Below are positions 1 to 6,354 of a stretch of DNA of 10,992 bases, piece by piece (positions within the stretch are counted from its first letter, which is position 1; each line of letters begins with the position of its first letter). Source of the DNA: Chloroflexota bacterium (GTDB taxonomy: Bacteria > Chloroflexota > Anaerolineae > B4-G1 > SLSP01); assembly GCA_022707665.1 (NCBI GenBank), contig JAKJAE010000070.1, positions 1 to 10,992 on the forward strand. The letters run 5' to 3'. The position numbers and the translations under genes were made by a program. A model generated the notes under the pieces. That model was not told the origin of the DNA. It made no database searches and worked only from the letters and a program-made list of their open reading frames with translations.

Positions 1-2
1 CG

Positions 3-227
3 GGACCCTGGGTCACGGGAAGGATATCCGACCTTGCGCGCGAATGGGGAGGCGTTCTGGCGCTCGGTGAAAGGCTAGGATTTGGAAACGAGCAAACCGT
101 TCTCCGCTTTGGTCTGCTCGTTGCCATCGTCTTCCCGCTGCTGATGCTGGCTGGCATCATGACGCTGAGGAAGCAAGCCCCGCAACCGGAGTACGGTGCC
201 GTCCCGGCAGTCTTGCTCGACGCGTGA
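3..227 (+). CDS. C-terminal fragment of a membrane transporter, probably MFS
   Basis: The frame is open from the left edge to a TGA at 225-227 and gives 74 residues; the start lies outside the window. The fragment begins with GPWVTGRISDLAREWGG, which resembles the loop before the last helices of major facilitator transporters (Gly-rich, then GR-SD). One clear hydrophobic helix follows (about residues 45-61, FGLLVAIVFPLLMLAGI), then a short basic and proline-containing tail typical of a cytoplasmic C-terminus. It should sit in the inner membrane. The substrate cannot be read from this piece. The MFS assignment is inference from the tail pattern alone; another polytopic transporter is possible. 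The phzF remnant begins 28 bases downstream on the same strand. Confidence 0.6.
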   Translation, partial: GPWVTGRISDLAREWGGVLALGERLGFGNEQTVLRFGLLVAIVFPLLMLAGIMTLRKQAPQPEYGAVPAVLLDA

Positions 228-255
228 CCGGCGAGTACCTGACGGAGGGATCGAA

Positions 256-510
256 ATGCGCATACCGCTCTATCAAATCGACGCCTTCACCGAAACGGCG
301 TTCAGAGGAAACCCTGCAGCAGTCTGTTTGCTGCCCGGGCCGGTAGCCGACCCGGTGTTGCAGGCCATGGCTGCCGAGATGGCCCTCTCAGAAACGGCGT
401 TTCTACTGCGAACGGACAACGAACCCTGGGAAACGGGAACCACGTTCTCATTGCGCTGGTTCACGCCCCAGACCGAGGTGCCGCTCTGCGAGCATGCGAC
501 CCTCGCCTAG
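256..510 (+). pseudogene. Truncated PhzF-family isomerase remnant
   Basis: The ATG at 256 has a GGAGG ribosome site at 244-248. The 85 residues match the start of the PhzF (phenazine biosynthesis/epimerase-like) family. They run from MRIPLYQIDAFT through FRGNPAAVC and the catalytic-glutamate motif SETAF (about residue 45) to LRWFTP and the CxHATL motif near the end. Full PhzF proteins are about 260-300 residues with two similar domains, so most of domain 1 and all of domain 2 are missing. The normally invariant CGHATL reads CEHATL, a Gly-to-Glu change. The frame stops at TAG 508-510, exactly where the convergent sbcC ends. The 3' part was probably lost by deletion or rearrangement. An active enzyme is unlikely. 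Confidence 0.85.
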
Positions 511-3233
511 AGAATCTCTACTTGCGACCCGCCGTCGGTCTTGGTAACCTGAATCTGCGTGGGGAACGCCTCGCGCAGCTCATCGATGTGGGTGATCACG
601 AGGATCATGTCGAACTCACCCTCAACGGCCTTCACCGCTTCGACGAGGCGCTGGCGCCCATCCGTGTCCAGCGCGCCAAAACCCTCGTCGACGAAGAGTG
701 AACGCAATCGAACACCCGCCCGCTGGGCCAACATGCGGGACAACGCCACCCGGATCGCGAAGTTGATGCGGAACTGCTCGCCCCCTGAGAAACTCTCGTA
801 GGGGCGAGTTCCTTTTTCGTCGCTGATGATGATATCCAATGTCTCGCGGAGATTGCCCGTCCTGGTCTCGTGCTGTGTGTCGAATCGGATGTGCATCCGC
901 CCGCGTGTGAGCTGCTGCAAGATGCGATTGGCGTCACGCTCAAGCTCGGGCAATGCGTGCTCGATGATCATCGCCGGGATGCCATTGACGCCGAAGGCCT
1001 CGCGCAACTCGGTGTAGATGGCGACCTGCTCGGCGAGCCCGGTGCGCTCCTGACGCATACTCTCAACGCGCTGCGCCAACGTCTCAAGCGCTGCAAGGTT
1101 CTGCCTGGCAGCGCCCACGCGCTGGCGTGCGGCTGCCACCTGCTGGCGAACTGCAGCCAGGCGCTGCGCCACGGTGGGTGCCTCAGCCAGCAAGGGGTTG
1201 AGATCTGCCAGCGCCGCTTCGAGCTCCGAGCGCTCCGCATTCAGGGCTTCAGCGCGCTCCCTTTGCGTAGCGATTTGTCCCTCCAGGCTCAGAAGGGTCT
1301 GAGACTCACTCTCCACCCCGACGCGCGCCTTCTCCAGCTCACGCAACTCGCTCTCAGCATCCTGGAGCTCCAGAACCCGCGCCTTGACCTCACCATGAGC
1401 AACAGCGTCGTATCCCAGTGCCGCAAGCTGCTCCAGAATGTCCGCAAGATCCTGACGAGTCCCCAGCGCATAGCCCTGACCATCGAGCCGCGTCTGGAGC
1501 TTCAGCCTCTGCGCTGAGGCTTCCGCCAGCGCAAGACGCTCTGACTGAGCATAGGCCTCAGCCGAGATCTGCGCCTCGAGCGCCACCATCTGCTCCGCCA
1601 GCACCGCAGATCGACTGCGCGCCACCTCAGCCTGTTCAGCCTGCTGCTGCAGCCGGGCCAACGCCTGCTCGCGAGACTGACGCGTCCGCAATCGCAGGTC
1701 CAACTCTCGAGCCTGTTCCTTCAGCGCTGCCTGATGCGTCTCCAGCTCCCGCAACCGGTCGCGGTTTACCCGGAACTCATCGCCCATCACCCTTCCCTGC
1801 GCCTCGATGTCGGCGAGGAGCTCCTCGCGATGGGCGATGGTCAAGGGCTGACCGCAGAGGGGGCAGTTAGCTTCTGCGCTGGCCAGCGCGTCGATACGAG
1901 CTTTGATTTCGCTCATCGTCTCGCGCAGCTGGCGATTCCGCTCGGACAGGCGGCTGTGCTCAACCTCGTTCTCCTGCTGTGCCGACCGCACGGCCTCACG
2001 TTCTTCAGCGACGCCCAGAATCTCCACCACCGCCGCCTCGGCCGCCTGAAGGTCATGCCCCAGGCGATCGCCCGCAAAACGCTCGGTGAGCAGGGCATTC
2101 TGGGTACGGACTTCGGCCAACGCCCGCTCCAGGGCAGCCAGGGCATCCGCAATCGCGCGCTCGAGTCGCGCCTCATCCCGCTCCACCTCGCGCACCTGCT
2201 GCAACAACGTCTCGCGCGCAACAGCGATTTCGGCCTCTTTGGCGGCCCGCTGCTCCTGCAGGTGTACCGCCTGACTCAGCTTCTGACCGTACGCACGCTC
2301 CTCGATGAGTGCTGCCTGGTAGGCCTCGTGGCGCGTCCGGATCGCGTCACTCCGGTCTACCAGCCTCTGATAGTAGTCCCGCCGTGCACTGCGCTCAACG
2401 ACTTCCGACTGCAGCCGAGCCAACTCGCCCTCGACCTCACCCAACCTGCGGATCGTGTCCTCGCGCTGCCGCTGTAGCGCGGCTGCCTGCTCACGCAGCC
2501 GCGTGAGCTCATCCATCGTCTGCTGCACACCGGCAAGCTCATCGTCCAGGGCGGCAGCCTCACGGTCAGCCGCGTCCAGAGCATCCTGGAAAATAGGGCG
2601 GCGCGCCACTTCGGCCTCAGTCTCGACGAGACGCCGGTCCAGTTCTCGCATCTGACCCTGAGCAGCAGCCAAGGCAGTCTTTGCACGGTCCTGGTAGACG
2701 GCCCAGCGGTCCAATCCCAGCACCGTACTGAGCACACCCTTCCGCTGCGCTGGCGATTGCACCGTGAACTCATCGGCGTGGCCCTGTCGCAGATAGGCGG
2801 AGTTGATGAAGGTATCGTAATCGAGTCCGAGGTGGTCGATGATGCTCTGTTGGGTCTCGCGAATGCTATCAGCCGTAAGGATGCGCCATCCTTCGGGGGT
2901 CTCAATCTCGAAGTCGAGGAGTGGGCTCACCGCACGGCGCCCGCGCTCTTCGCGGCGGCGCAGGATGCGGCAGCGCTCCTCTACACCGGTCTGGTAGGGC
3001 ATGCGAAAGACGAACTCGACCTCGACCGCGGATTCGCCGTGGTACACGAGGTCTTCATCTCGCCCGTAGGAGACGCGCGACCGTCCCCAGACGGCCCACG
3101 TGATCGCATCGAGAAGCGCAGACTTGCCGGCACCGTTCTCTCCAACCAGGCTGGCGAGATGCACACCGCGCAGGTCAACATCGGTCTCCCGATGGGACAG
3201 GAAGTTGCGCAAGCGAAGCAGTTCGGGAATCAC
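507..3233 (-). CDS. sbcC: SbcC/Rad50-type SMC-like nuclease-complex ATPase
   Basis: This 908-residue protein is the ATPase and coiled-coil subunit of the SbcCD/Mre11-Rad50 nuclease, which opens hairpins and processes double-strand-break ends. The Walker A GENGAGKS is at residues 31-38 and the Q-loop glutamine is near 150. Long Gln/Glu/Arg/Ala-rich coiled-coil arms flank a zinc hook CPLC whose cysteines are 457 and 460, almost exactly central. The signature is SFSGGEQ (814-820), Walker B ends in D849-E850 with D-loop GALD, and the switch histidine is H882 in ITHIDEL. All ATPase residues are present, so it should be functional. The start is GTG; it overlaps the rlmE stop by four bases (GTGA), which implies translational coupling. 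No sbcD/mre11 gene is in the window. The stop is shared with the convergent phzF remnant inside a CTAG. Confidence 0.95.
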   Translation of the reverse strand: MIPELLRLRNFLSHRETDVDLRGVHLASLVGENGAGKSALLDAITWAVWGRSRVSYGRDEDLVYHGESAVEVEFVFRMPYQTGVEERCRILRRREERGRRAVSPLLDFEIETPEGWRILTADSIRETQQSIIDHLGLDYDTFINSAYLRQGHADEFTVQSPAQRKGVLSTVLGLDRWAVYQDRAKTALAAAQGQMRELDRRLVETEAEVARRPIFQDALDAADREAAALDDELAGVQQTMDELTRLREQAAALQRQREDTIRRLGEVEGELARLQSEVVERSARRDYYQRLVDRSDAIRTRHEAYQAALIEERAYGQKLSQAVHLQEQRAAKEAEIAVARETLLQQVREVERDEARLERAIADALAALERALAEVRTQNALLTERFAGDRLGHDLQAAEAAVVEILGVAEEREAVRSAQQENEVEHSRLSERNRQLRETMSEIKARIDALASAEANCPLCGQPLTIAHREELLADIEAQGRVMGDEFRVNRDRLRELETHQAALKEQARELDLRLRTRQSREQALARLQQQAEQAEVARSRSAVLAEQMVALEAQISAEAYAQSERLALAEASAQRLKLQTRLDGQGYALGTRQDLADILEQLAALGYDAVAHGEVKARVLELQDAESELRELEKARVGVESESQTLLSLEGQIATQRERAEALNAERSELEAALADLNPLLAEAPTVAQRLAAVRQQVAAARQRVGAARQNLAALETLAQRVESMRQERTGLAEQVAIYTELREAFGVNGIPAMIIEHALPELERDANRILQQLTRGRMHIRFDTQHETRTGNLRETLDIIISDEKGTRPYESFSGGEQFRINFAIRVALSRMLAQRAGVRLRSLFVDEGFGALDTDGRQRLVEAVKAVEGEFDMILVITHIDELREAFPTQIQVTKTDGGSQVEIL

Positions 3234-3835
3234 CGCCCGCCCTTGAAGCCGCGTGCCACGATGAAGGACTCCCAGCTTTCATTACGGGTTGCCGGGGGGG
3301 TGTGGACCTTAACGGGATGAAACGCCTGCTTGACGTCACGAATGAGGCCGGGCAGGTCCTCGCCTTCGAAGACTTTGAGCACCATATTGCCGCCCGGATC
3401 GAGCAGACGACTGGCAACATCGAAGGCCGCCCGGGCCAGCTCGATCGACAACACGTGATCATGGAGCTTCACGCCCGTCGTCGAAGGTGCAGCGTCGCTC
3501 AGGACAACGTTGGCGTGCCCGCCGGCAATCTCGATTACCTGAGCCTGCACCTCGGGATCCGTCATGTCGCCCTGAAAACAGATCACGCCGGGGATCGGGT
3601 CGATCGCCTGCAAGTCCAGGGCGATGATGCGCCCACGAGGCCCCACCATAGCGACCAGCGCCTGCGACCAGGAGCCGGGCGCTGCCCCCAGATCGACGAC
3701 GACATCCCCCTTGCTTACGACCCGGAACTTCTCCTGGATCTGAAGGAGCTTGTATGCCGACCGGGCGCGGTAGCCCTCTTCTTTCGCCTGCCGGAAGTAG
3801 GGATCCCGGTGCTGTTGCTTACGCCAGTGTGACAT
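3230..3835 (-). CDS. rlmE: 23S rRNA (uridine-2'-O-)-methyltransferase RlmE (FtsJ/RrmJ)
   Basis: The 201-residue protein is a SAM-dependent RNA 2'-O-methyltransferase. Its E. coli relative methylates U2552 of the 23S rRNA A-loop late in 50S assembly. The SAM motif VVDLGAAPGSWSQ is at about residues 46-58. The K-D-K-E catalytic tetrad can be assigned to K29 (RSAYKL), D114 (LSDAAP), K154 (LKVFEGE) and E189 (SWESF), matching K38, D124, K164 and E199 of the E. coli enzyme. The length is normal for the family (about 205). The start is ATG, 17 bases after the hflX stop, with a GGTGG-like site upstream. Its TGA overlaps the sbcC GTG. It is the middle gene of the hflX-rlmE-sbcC operon. Confidence 0.95.
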   Translation of the reverse strand: MSHWRKQQHRDPYFRQAKEEGYRARSAYKLLQIQEKFRVVSKGDVVVDLGAAPGSWSQALVAMVGPRGRIIALDLQAIDPIPGVICFQGDMTDPEVQAQVIEIAGGHANVVLSDAAPSTTGVKLHDHVLSIELARAAFDVASRLLDPGGNMVLKVFEGEDLPGLIRDVKQAFHPVKVHTPPATRNESWESFIVARGFKGGR

Positions 3836-3852
3836 CCTCTACCACCCGATGG

Positions 3853-5190
3853 CTAGGCCGAGAACTCAGCCAACTGGGAAGCGATGCTGTCGGGAACCTG
3901 CCCGACGATGAGTGTGCCGCCTTCCTGATGGGTCTCCTTGAGCACCAGACCCCGCTCGTGGATCAGGCTGACCAGATCACCACGGTCAAAGGGCAGCAGC
4001 ACCTTGATGCGGCGCATCTCGGACTCCAGGACCTCCTCGACCTTGCCGAGGAGCGCACCCAGGCCCCGACCGGTCAAGGCTGAGACCGCCACGCTATCCG
4101 ACACATCGCACAAGGCTGCGCATGCGGAGTCCGGGTCCTCCAGCTGGTCGATCTTGTTCAGCACATTAACGAGGGGCAACTCCGCTGCGCCGATCTCCTT
4201 GAGTGTCGCGAAGACGGCCCGCATCTGCTCGATGGCGTGAGGATGGCTGACGTCAATCACGTGAACCAGCAGGTCAGCCTCGAGCACCTCCTCCAGCGTG
4301 GCCCGAAAGGCCGCGATCAGGTCGGTCGGCAGCTTTTGGATGAAGCCCACCGTATCGGTGAAGAGCACAATCGCTCCCCCGGGCAGGGTGACCCGCCGCG
4401 TGGTGGGATCAAGCGTGGCGAAGAGTTGGTCGGCGACGTAGACAGTGGAACCGGTCAGAGCGTTCAGCAAGGTGGATTTCCCGGCATTGGTGTAGCCCAC
4501 CAGGGCAGCGGTGGGCAGCCCCTCGCGCCGTCGCTGGTGTCGCTGCCGAGAGCGTGAGGCACGCACGGCCTCAAGCTCACGCTTGATCTGGGAGATGCGT
4601 CGCCGAATCGCGAAGCGATCGATTTCGAGCTGAGTTTCACCCGGGCCGCGCACGCCTACCCCGCCCGTGCTACCGCCCGCACGCCCACCGGCCTGTCGTG
4701 TCATCGCACGCTCGGTCCAGGCCTGGGTGAGGCGCGGGAGGCGGTACTCGTACTGTGCCAACTCCACCTGCAGCGCACCCTCACGGGTGCGGGCGTGCTG
4801 AGCGAAGATATCGAGGATCAGACCCGTGCGGTCCATCACCATCACGCCCTTGCCGAAGGCGCGCTCCAGCTCTCGCTGATGGCGAGGGGCCAGCTCATCA
4901 TCGAAGATAACGACATCGACCTCCCGGTCGCGCACCTCTGCGGCGATCTCTTCCGCCTTGCCGGTGCCGATGAACGTGGCGGGGTTGGGTTTCTCCAGCT
5001 TCTGACTGGTACGCCCCACCACCTCGAGTCCCGCGGTATTGGCCAGTTGGTCGAGCTCGATCAACGACTCCTCAACCGGCCAGGCATCGGGGGAATACTT
5101 CCCGTCCGGGATGGCCTTCCAGTCCACGCCCACGAGGTAGGCCTTCTCACGTGGGGCGATGGTTTCCTTAATAGACTTACGTTGACTCAT
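3853..5190 (-). CDS. hflX: Ribosome-associated GTPase HflX
   Basis: The 445-residue protein is an HflX/Obg-class GTPase, known in other bacteria to bind the 50S subunit and split stalled or stress-idled 70S ribosomes. The N-terminal HflX domain covers about residues 15-165, with the family segments PATFIGTGKAEE and VMDRTGLILDIFAQHA. A basic helical linker with GGVGVRGPGETQLE follows (about 177-225). The G domain has G1 GYTNAGKST (232-240), G3 DTVG (279-282), G4 NKID (345-348) and G5 SAL (370-372). A short C-terminal domain of about 50 residues closes the protein. The ATG start has GGAGG at 5194-5198 on the minus strand, three bases away. It leads the operon and is divergent from the SDR gene. 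Confidence 0.96.
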   Translation of the reverse strand: MSQRKSIKETIAPREKAYLVGVDWKAIPDGKYSPDAWPVEESLIELDQLANTAGLEVVGRTSQKLEKPNPATFIGTGKAEEIAAEVRDREVDVVIFDDELAPRHQRELERAFGKGVMVMDRTGLILDIFAQHARTREGALQVELAQYEYRLPRLTQAWTERAMTRQAGGRAGGSTGGVGVRGPGETQLEIDRFAIRRRISQIKRELEAVRASRSRQRHQRRREGLPTAALVGYTNAGKSTLLNALTGSTVYVADQLFATLDPTTRRVTLPGGAIVLFTDTVGFIQKLPTDLIAAFRATLEEVLEADLLVHVIDVSHPHAIEQMRAVFATLKEIGAAELPLVNVLNKIDQLEDPDSACAALCDVSDSVAVSALTGRGLGALLGKVEEVLESEMRRIKVLLPFDRGDLVSLIHERGLVLKETHQEGGTLIVGQVPDSIASQLAEFSA

Positions 5191-5223
5191 GATCCTCCAG
5201 AGGGTGAAAACGGTTCATGCGGG

Positions 5224-5251
5224 ATGATAACGCGATTCAGCTTTCGAGCAA
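5224..5251 (-). promoter_or_regulatory. Candidate sigma-A promoter of the hflX-rlmE-sbcC operon
   Basis: On the minus strand TTGCTC (plus 5246-5251) and TATCAT (plus 5224-5229) are separated by 16 bases. The -10 matches consensus at 5 of 6 positions; the -35 has only the TTG core. A start near 5217 would leave a leader of about 27 bases containing the GGAGG site. This is inferred from sequence only, and no heat-shock operator such as CIRCE is visible. Confidence 0.4.
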
Positions 5252-5285
5252 GGCCGCGTGAGGTCCCGTGATCTGCAAGCCGAAG

Positions 5286-5302
5286 CCAGGAACCTGTCCT
5301 GG
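5286..5302. repeat. Small inverted repeat in the divergent promoter region
   Basis: CCAGGA (5286-5291) and TCCTGG (5297-5302) are perfect 6-bp arms around ACCTG. The dyad sits upstream of both divergent promoters, about 35 bases from the hflX -35. It could be an operator or chance; no T-tract follows, so it is not a classical terminator. The rest of 5191-5388 holds only the two promoter regions. Confidence 0.25.
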
Positions 5303-5342
5303 AGGCCAGCCACCGGTCGGGAATCGATGGCAACCAGTGCCA

Positions 5343-5376
5343 GTATCTGCTAGAATTGCGGCAATATCCCAGATAC
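5343..5376. promoter_or_regulatory. Nested dyad over the SDR promoter, candidate operator
   Basis: GTATCTG (5343-5349) is matched by its reverse complement CAGATAC (5370-5376). Between them ATTGC (5355-5359) is matched by GCAAT (5361-5365). Both dyads are centred within half a base of position 5360. The structure covers the -10 box and the predicted start point, where a repressor dimer would block RNA polymerase. In the transcript only the inner and right parts would remain. No regulator is identified in the window. Confidence 0.4.
5348..5356 (+). promoter_or_regulatory. Extended -10 promoter of the SDR gene
   Basis: TGCTAGAAT is an extended -10 (TG, one base, TAGAAT; 5 of 6 to TATAAT). No good -35 is present; the best at proper distance is TGGCAA near 5328. 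Transcription would begin near 5363 and leave a leader of about 26 bases carrying the GGAGG site of the gene. The same nine bases occur in front of trmD at 8568-8576. Confidence 0.5.
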
Positions 5377-5379
5377 CTC

Positions 5380-5384
5380 GGAGG
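5380..5384 (+). promoter_or_regulatory. Ribosome binding site fixing the SDR start at GTG 5389
   Basis: GGAGG lies four bases before GTG 5389. The longer in-frame option, TTG 5356, overlaps the -10 box and has no such site. Residue 1 at 5389 also puts the Rossmann strand VRILITGG at the N-terminus, as is usual for this family. Confidence 0.75.
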
Positions 5385-5388
5385 CATC

Positions 5389-6312
5389 GTGAGAATCCTG
5401 ATCACCGGTGGCGCGGGCTTTATCGGCAGCGCTTTGGCCAATGCACTCGTTGCCGACCAGCACGAGGTGCTGGTCCTGGACGATCTGAGCGCTGGTGACC
5501 CCAGCCGACTTGGTCCGGGCGTTCTCTTTCACCGCGGCAGCATCACCGACCGCCCCAAGCTCTGGACGCTCCTGCAGGGCGTCGACTGCGTCTATCATCT
5601 GGCAGCGCGGGTCGTGGTTGCAGAGTCAATCCTCTATCCCCGTGAGTACAACGACGTGAACGTCAGCGGCACTGTGGCACTGCTGGAGGCGATGCGCGAT
5701 GTGGGCATTCCCCGACTCGTTTTCGCCTCGTCGGGGGCACTCTACGGGAATCAGGAACACCAGCCGATTGCAGAGATGGCGCGACCCGACCCCCTATCGC
5801 CCTATGCGGTGAGCAAGCTTGCTGCAGAGCATTACATCCAGACGATCGGGGCGCTCTGGGGAACCAAGACCATTGTCCTGCGCATCTTCAACGCCTATGG
5901 TCCCGGGCAGCCCATTCTTCCATCCAACTCATCAGTCATCCCACTCTTCATCAAACAGGCGCTCGGCGGCGGATCGCTGGTCATTTTCGGAGCCGGCGAC
6001 CAGACGCGGGACTTCGTCTACGTCAGCGACGTCGTTCGCGCCCTGGTCAGCGCCCTGCACATCGATCCGCCGAATCGCTGCATCCTCAACATTGGCAGTG
6101 GAACCGAAATCACGATCAACGCATTGGCCCGCGAGATCCTGACACAGACCGGCTCCTCCAGCAACACAATCTACAGTCCGGTGCGAGGCGGGGGCGTATC
6201 GCGCCTGCACGCCGACCTCACGCTTGCACGCAGGATGCTGGGATACGAGCCACAGGTCACGTTACAGGAAGGCCTCAGGCGGATCCTGCAGGAGGACCCA
6301 CGCTTCACCTGA
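5389..6312 (+). CDS. NAD-dependent epimerase/dehydratase, extended SDR family (GalE-like)
   Basis: With the GTG start the protein has 307 residues, normal for sugar-nucleotide epimerases of the extended short-chain dehydrogenase family. The NAD-binding Rossmann motif GGAGFIG is at 7-13, with acidic DD at the end of the second strand (LVLDDLS) favouring NAD over NADP. VYHLAA follows. The catalytic triad is Ser in FASSGALYG (114-115), Tyr139 and Lys143 in the YxxxK motif. RIFNAYGPGQ and DFVYVSDVVRA are typical of UDP-glucose 4-epimerase and dTDP-glucose dehydratase relatives. It probably acts in the cytoplasm on a nucleotide sugar, but the exact substrate cannot be told. No glycosyltransferase cluster is nearby. 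ssnA-like starts 42 bases downstream, probably co-transcribed. Confidence 0.9.
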   Translation: MRILITGGAGFIGSALANALVADQHEVLVLDDLSAGDPSRLGPGVLFHRGSITDRPKLWTLLQGVDCVYHLAARVVVAESILYPREYNDVNVSGTVALLEAMRDVGIPRLVFASSGALYGNQEHQPIAEMARPDPLSPYAVSKLAAEHYIQTIGALWGTKTIVLRIFNAYGPGQPILPSNSSVIPLFIKQALGGGSLVIFGAGDQTRDFVYVSDVVRALVSALHIDPPNRCILNIGSGTEITINALAREILTQTGSSSNTIYSPVRGGGVSRLHADLTLARRMLGYEPQVTLQEGLRRILQEDPRFT

Positions 6313-6317
6313 TCCGC

Positions 6318-6335
6318 ACCCGGACGCCGCCGGGT
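6318..6335 (+). repeat. GC-rich hairpin between the SDR and amidohydrolase genes
   Basis: ACCCGG (6318-6323) and CCGGGT (6330-6335) can pair around a six-base loop. The hairpin lies six bases after the SDR stop and eight bases before the GGAGG site of the next gene (6344-6348). There is no run of T, so it is a poor intrinsic terminator; it might stabilise the upstream message or reduce read-through. Confidence 0.35.
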
Positions 6336-6354
6336 CCAGTCACGGAGGCATGCT

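Noticed and set aside
1734..2477. A 247-residue plus-strand frame inside sbcC, with other plus-strand frames at 870-1517 and 1418-1870
   Set aside because: They lie opposite the coiled-coil part of sbcC, whose biased codon use leaves antisense frames open. No domains or ribosome sites support them.
2757..3320. Plus-strand frame of 187 residues over the sbcC start and the rlmE end
   Set aside because: It is antisense to the conserved Walker A region of SbcC and to the end of RlmE; it is a shadow frame.
5356..5388. TTG 5356 as the SDR start, giving 318 residues
   Set aside because: It overlaps the -10 box and lacks a ribosome site; GTG 5389 has GGAGG at four bases and starts directly at the Rossmann strand.
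6318..6335. Hairpin after the SDR gene as an intrinsic terminator
   Set aside because: No T-rich tail follows and a ribosome site for the next gene comes eight bases later.
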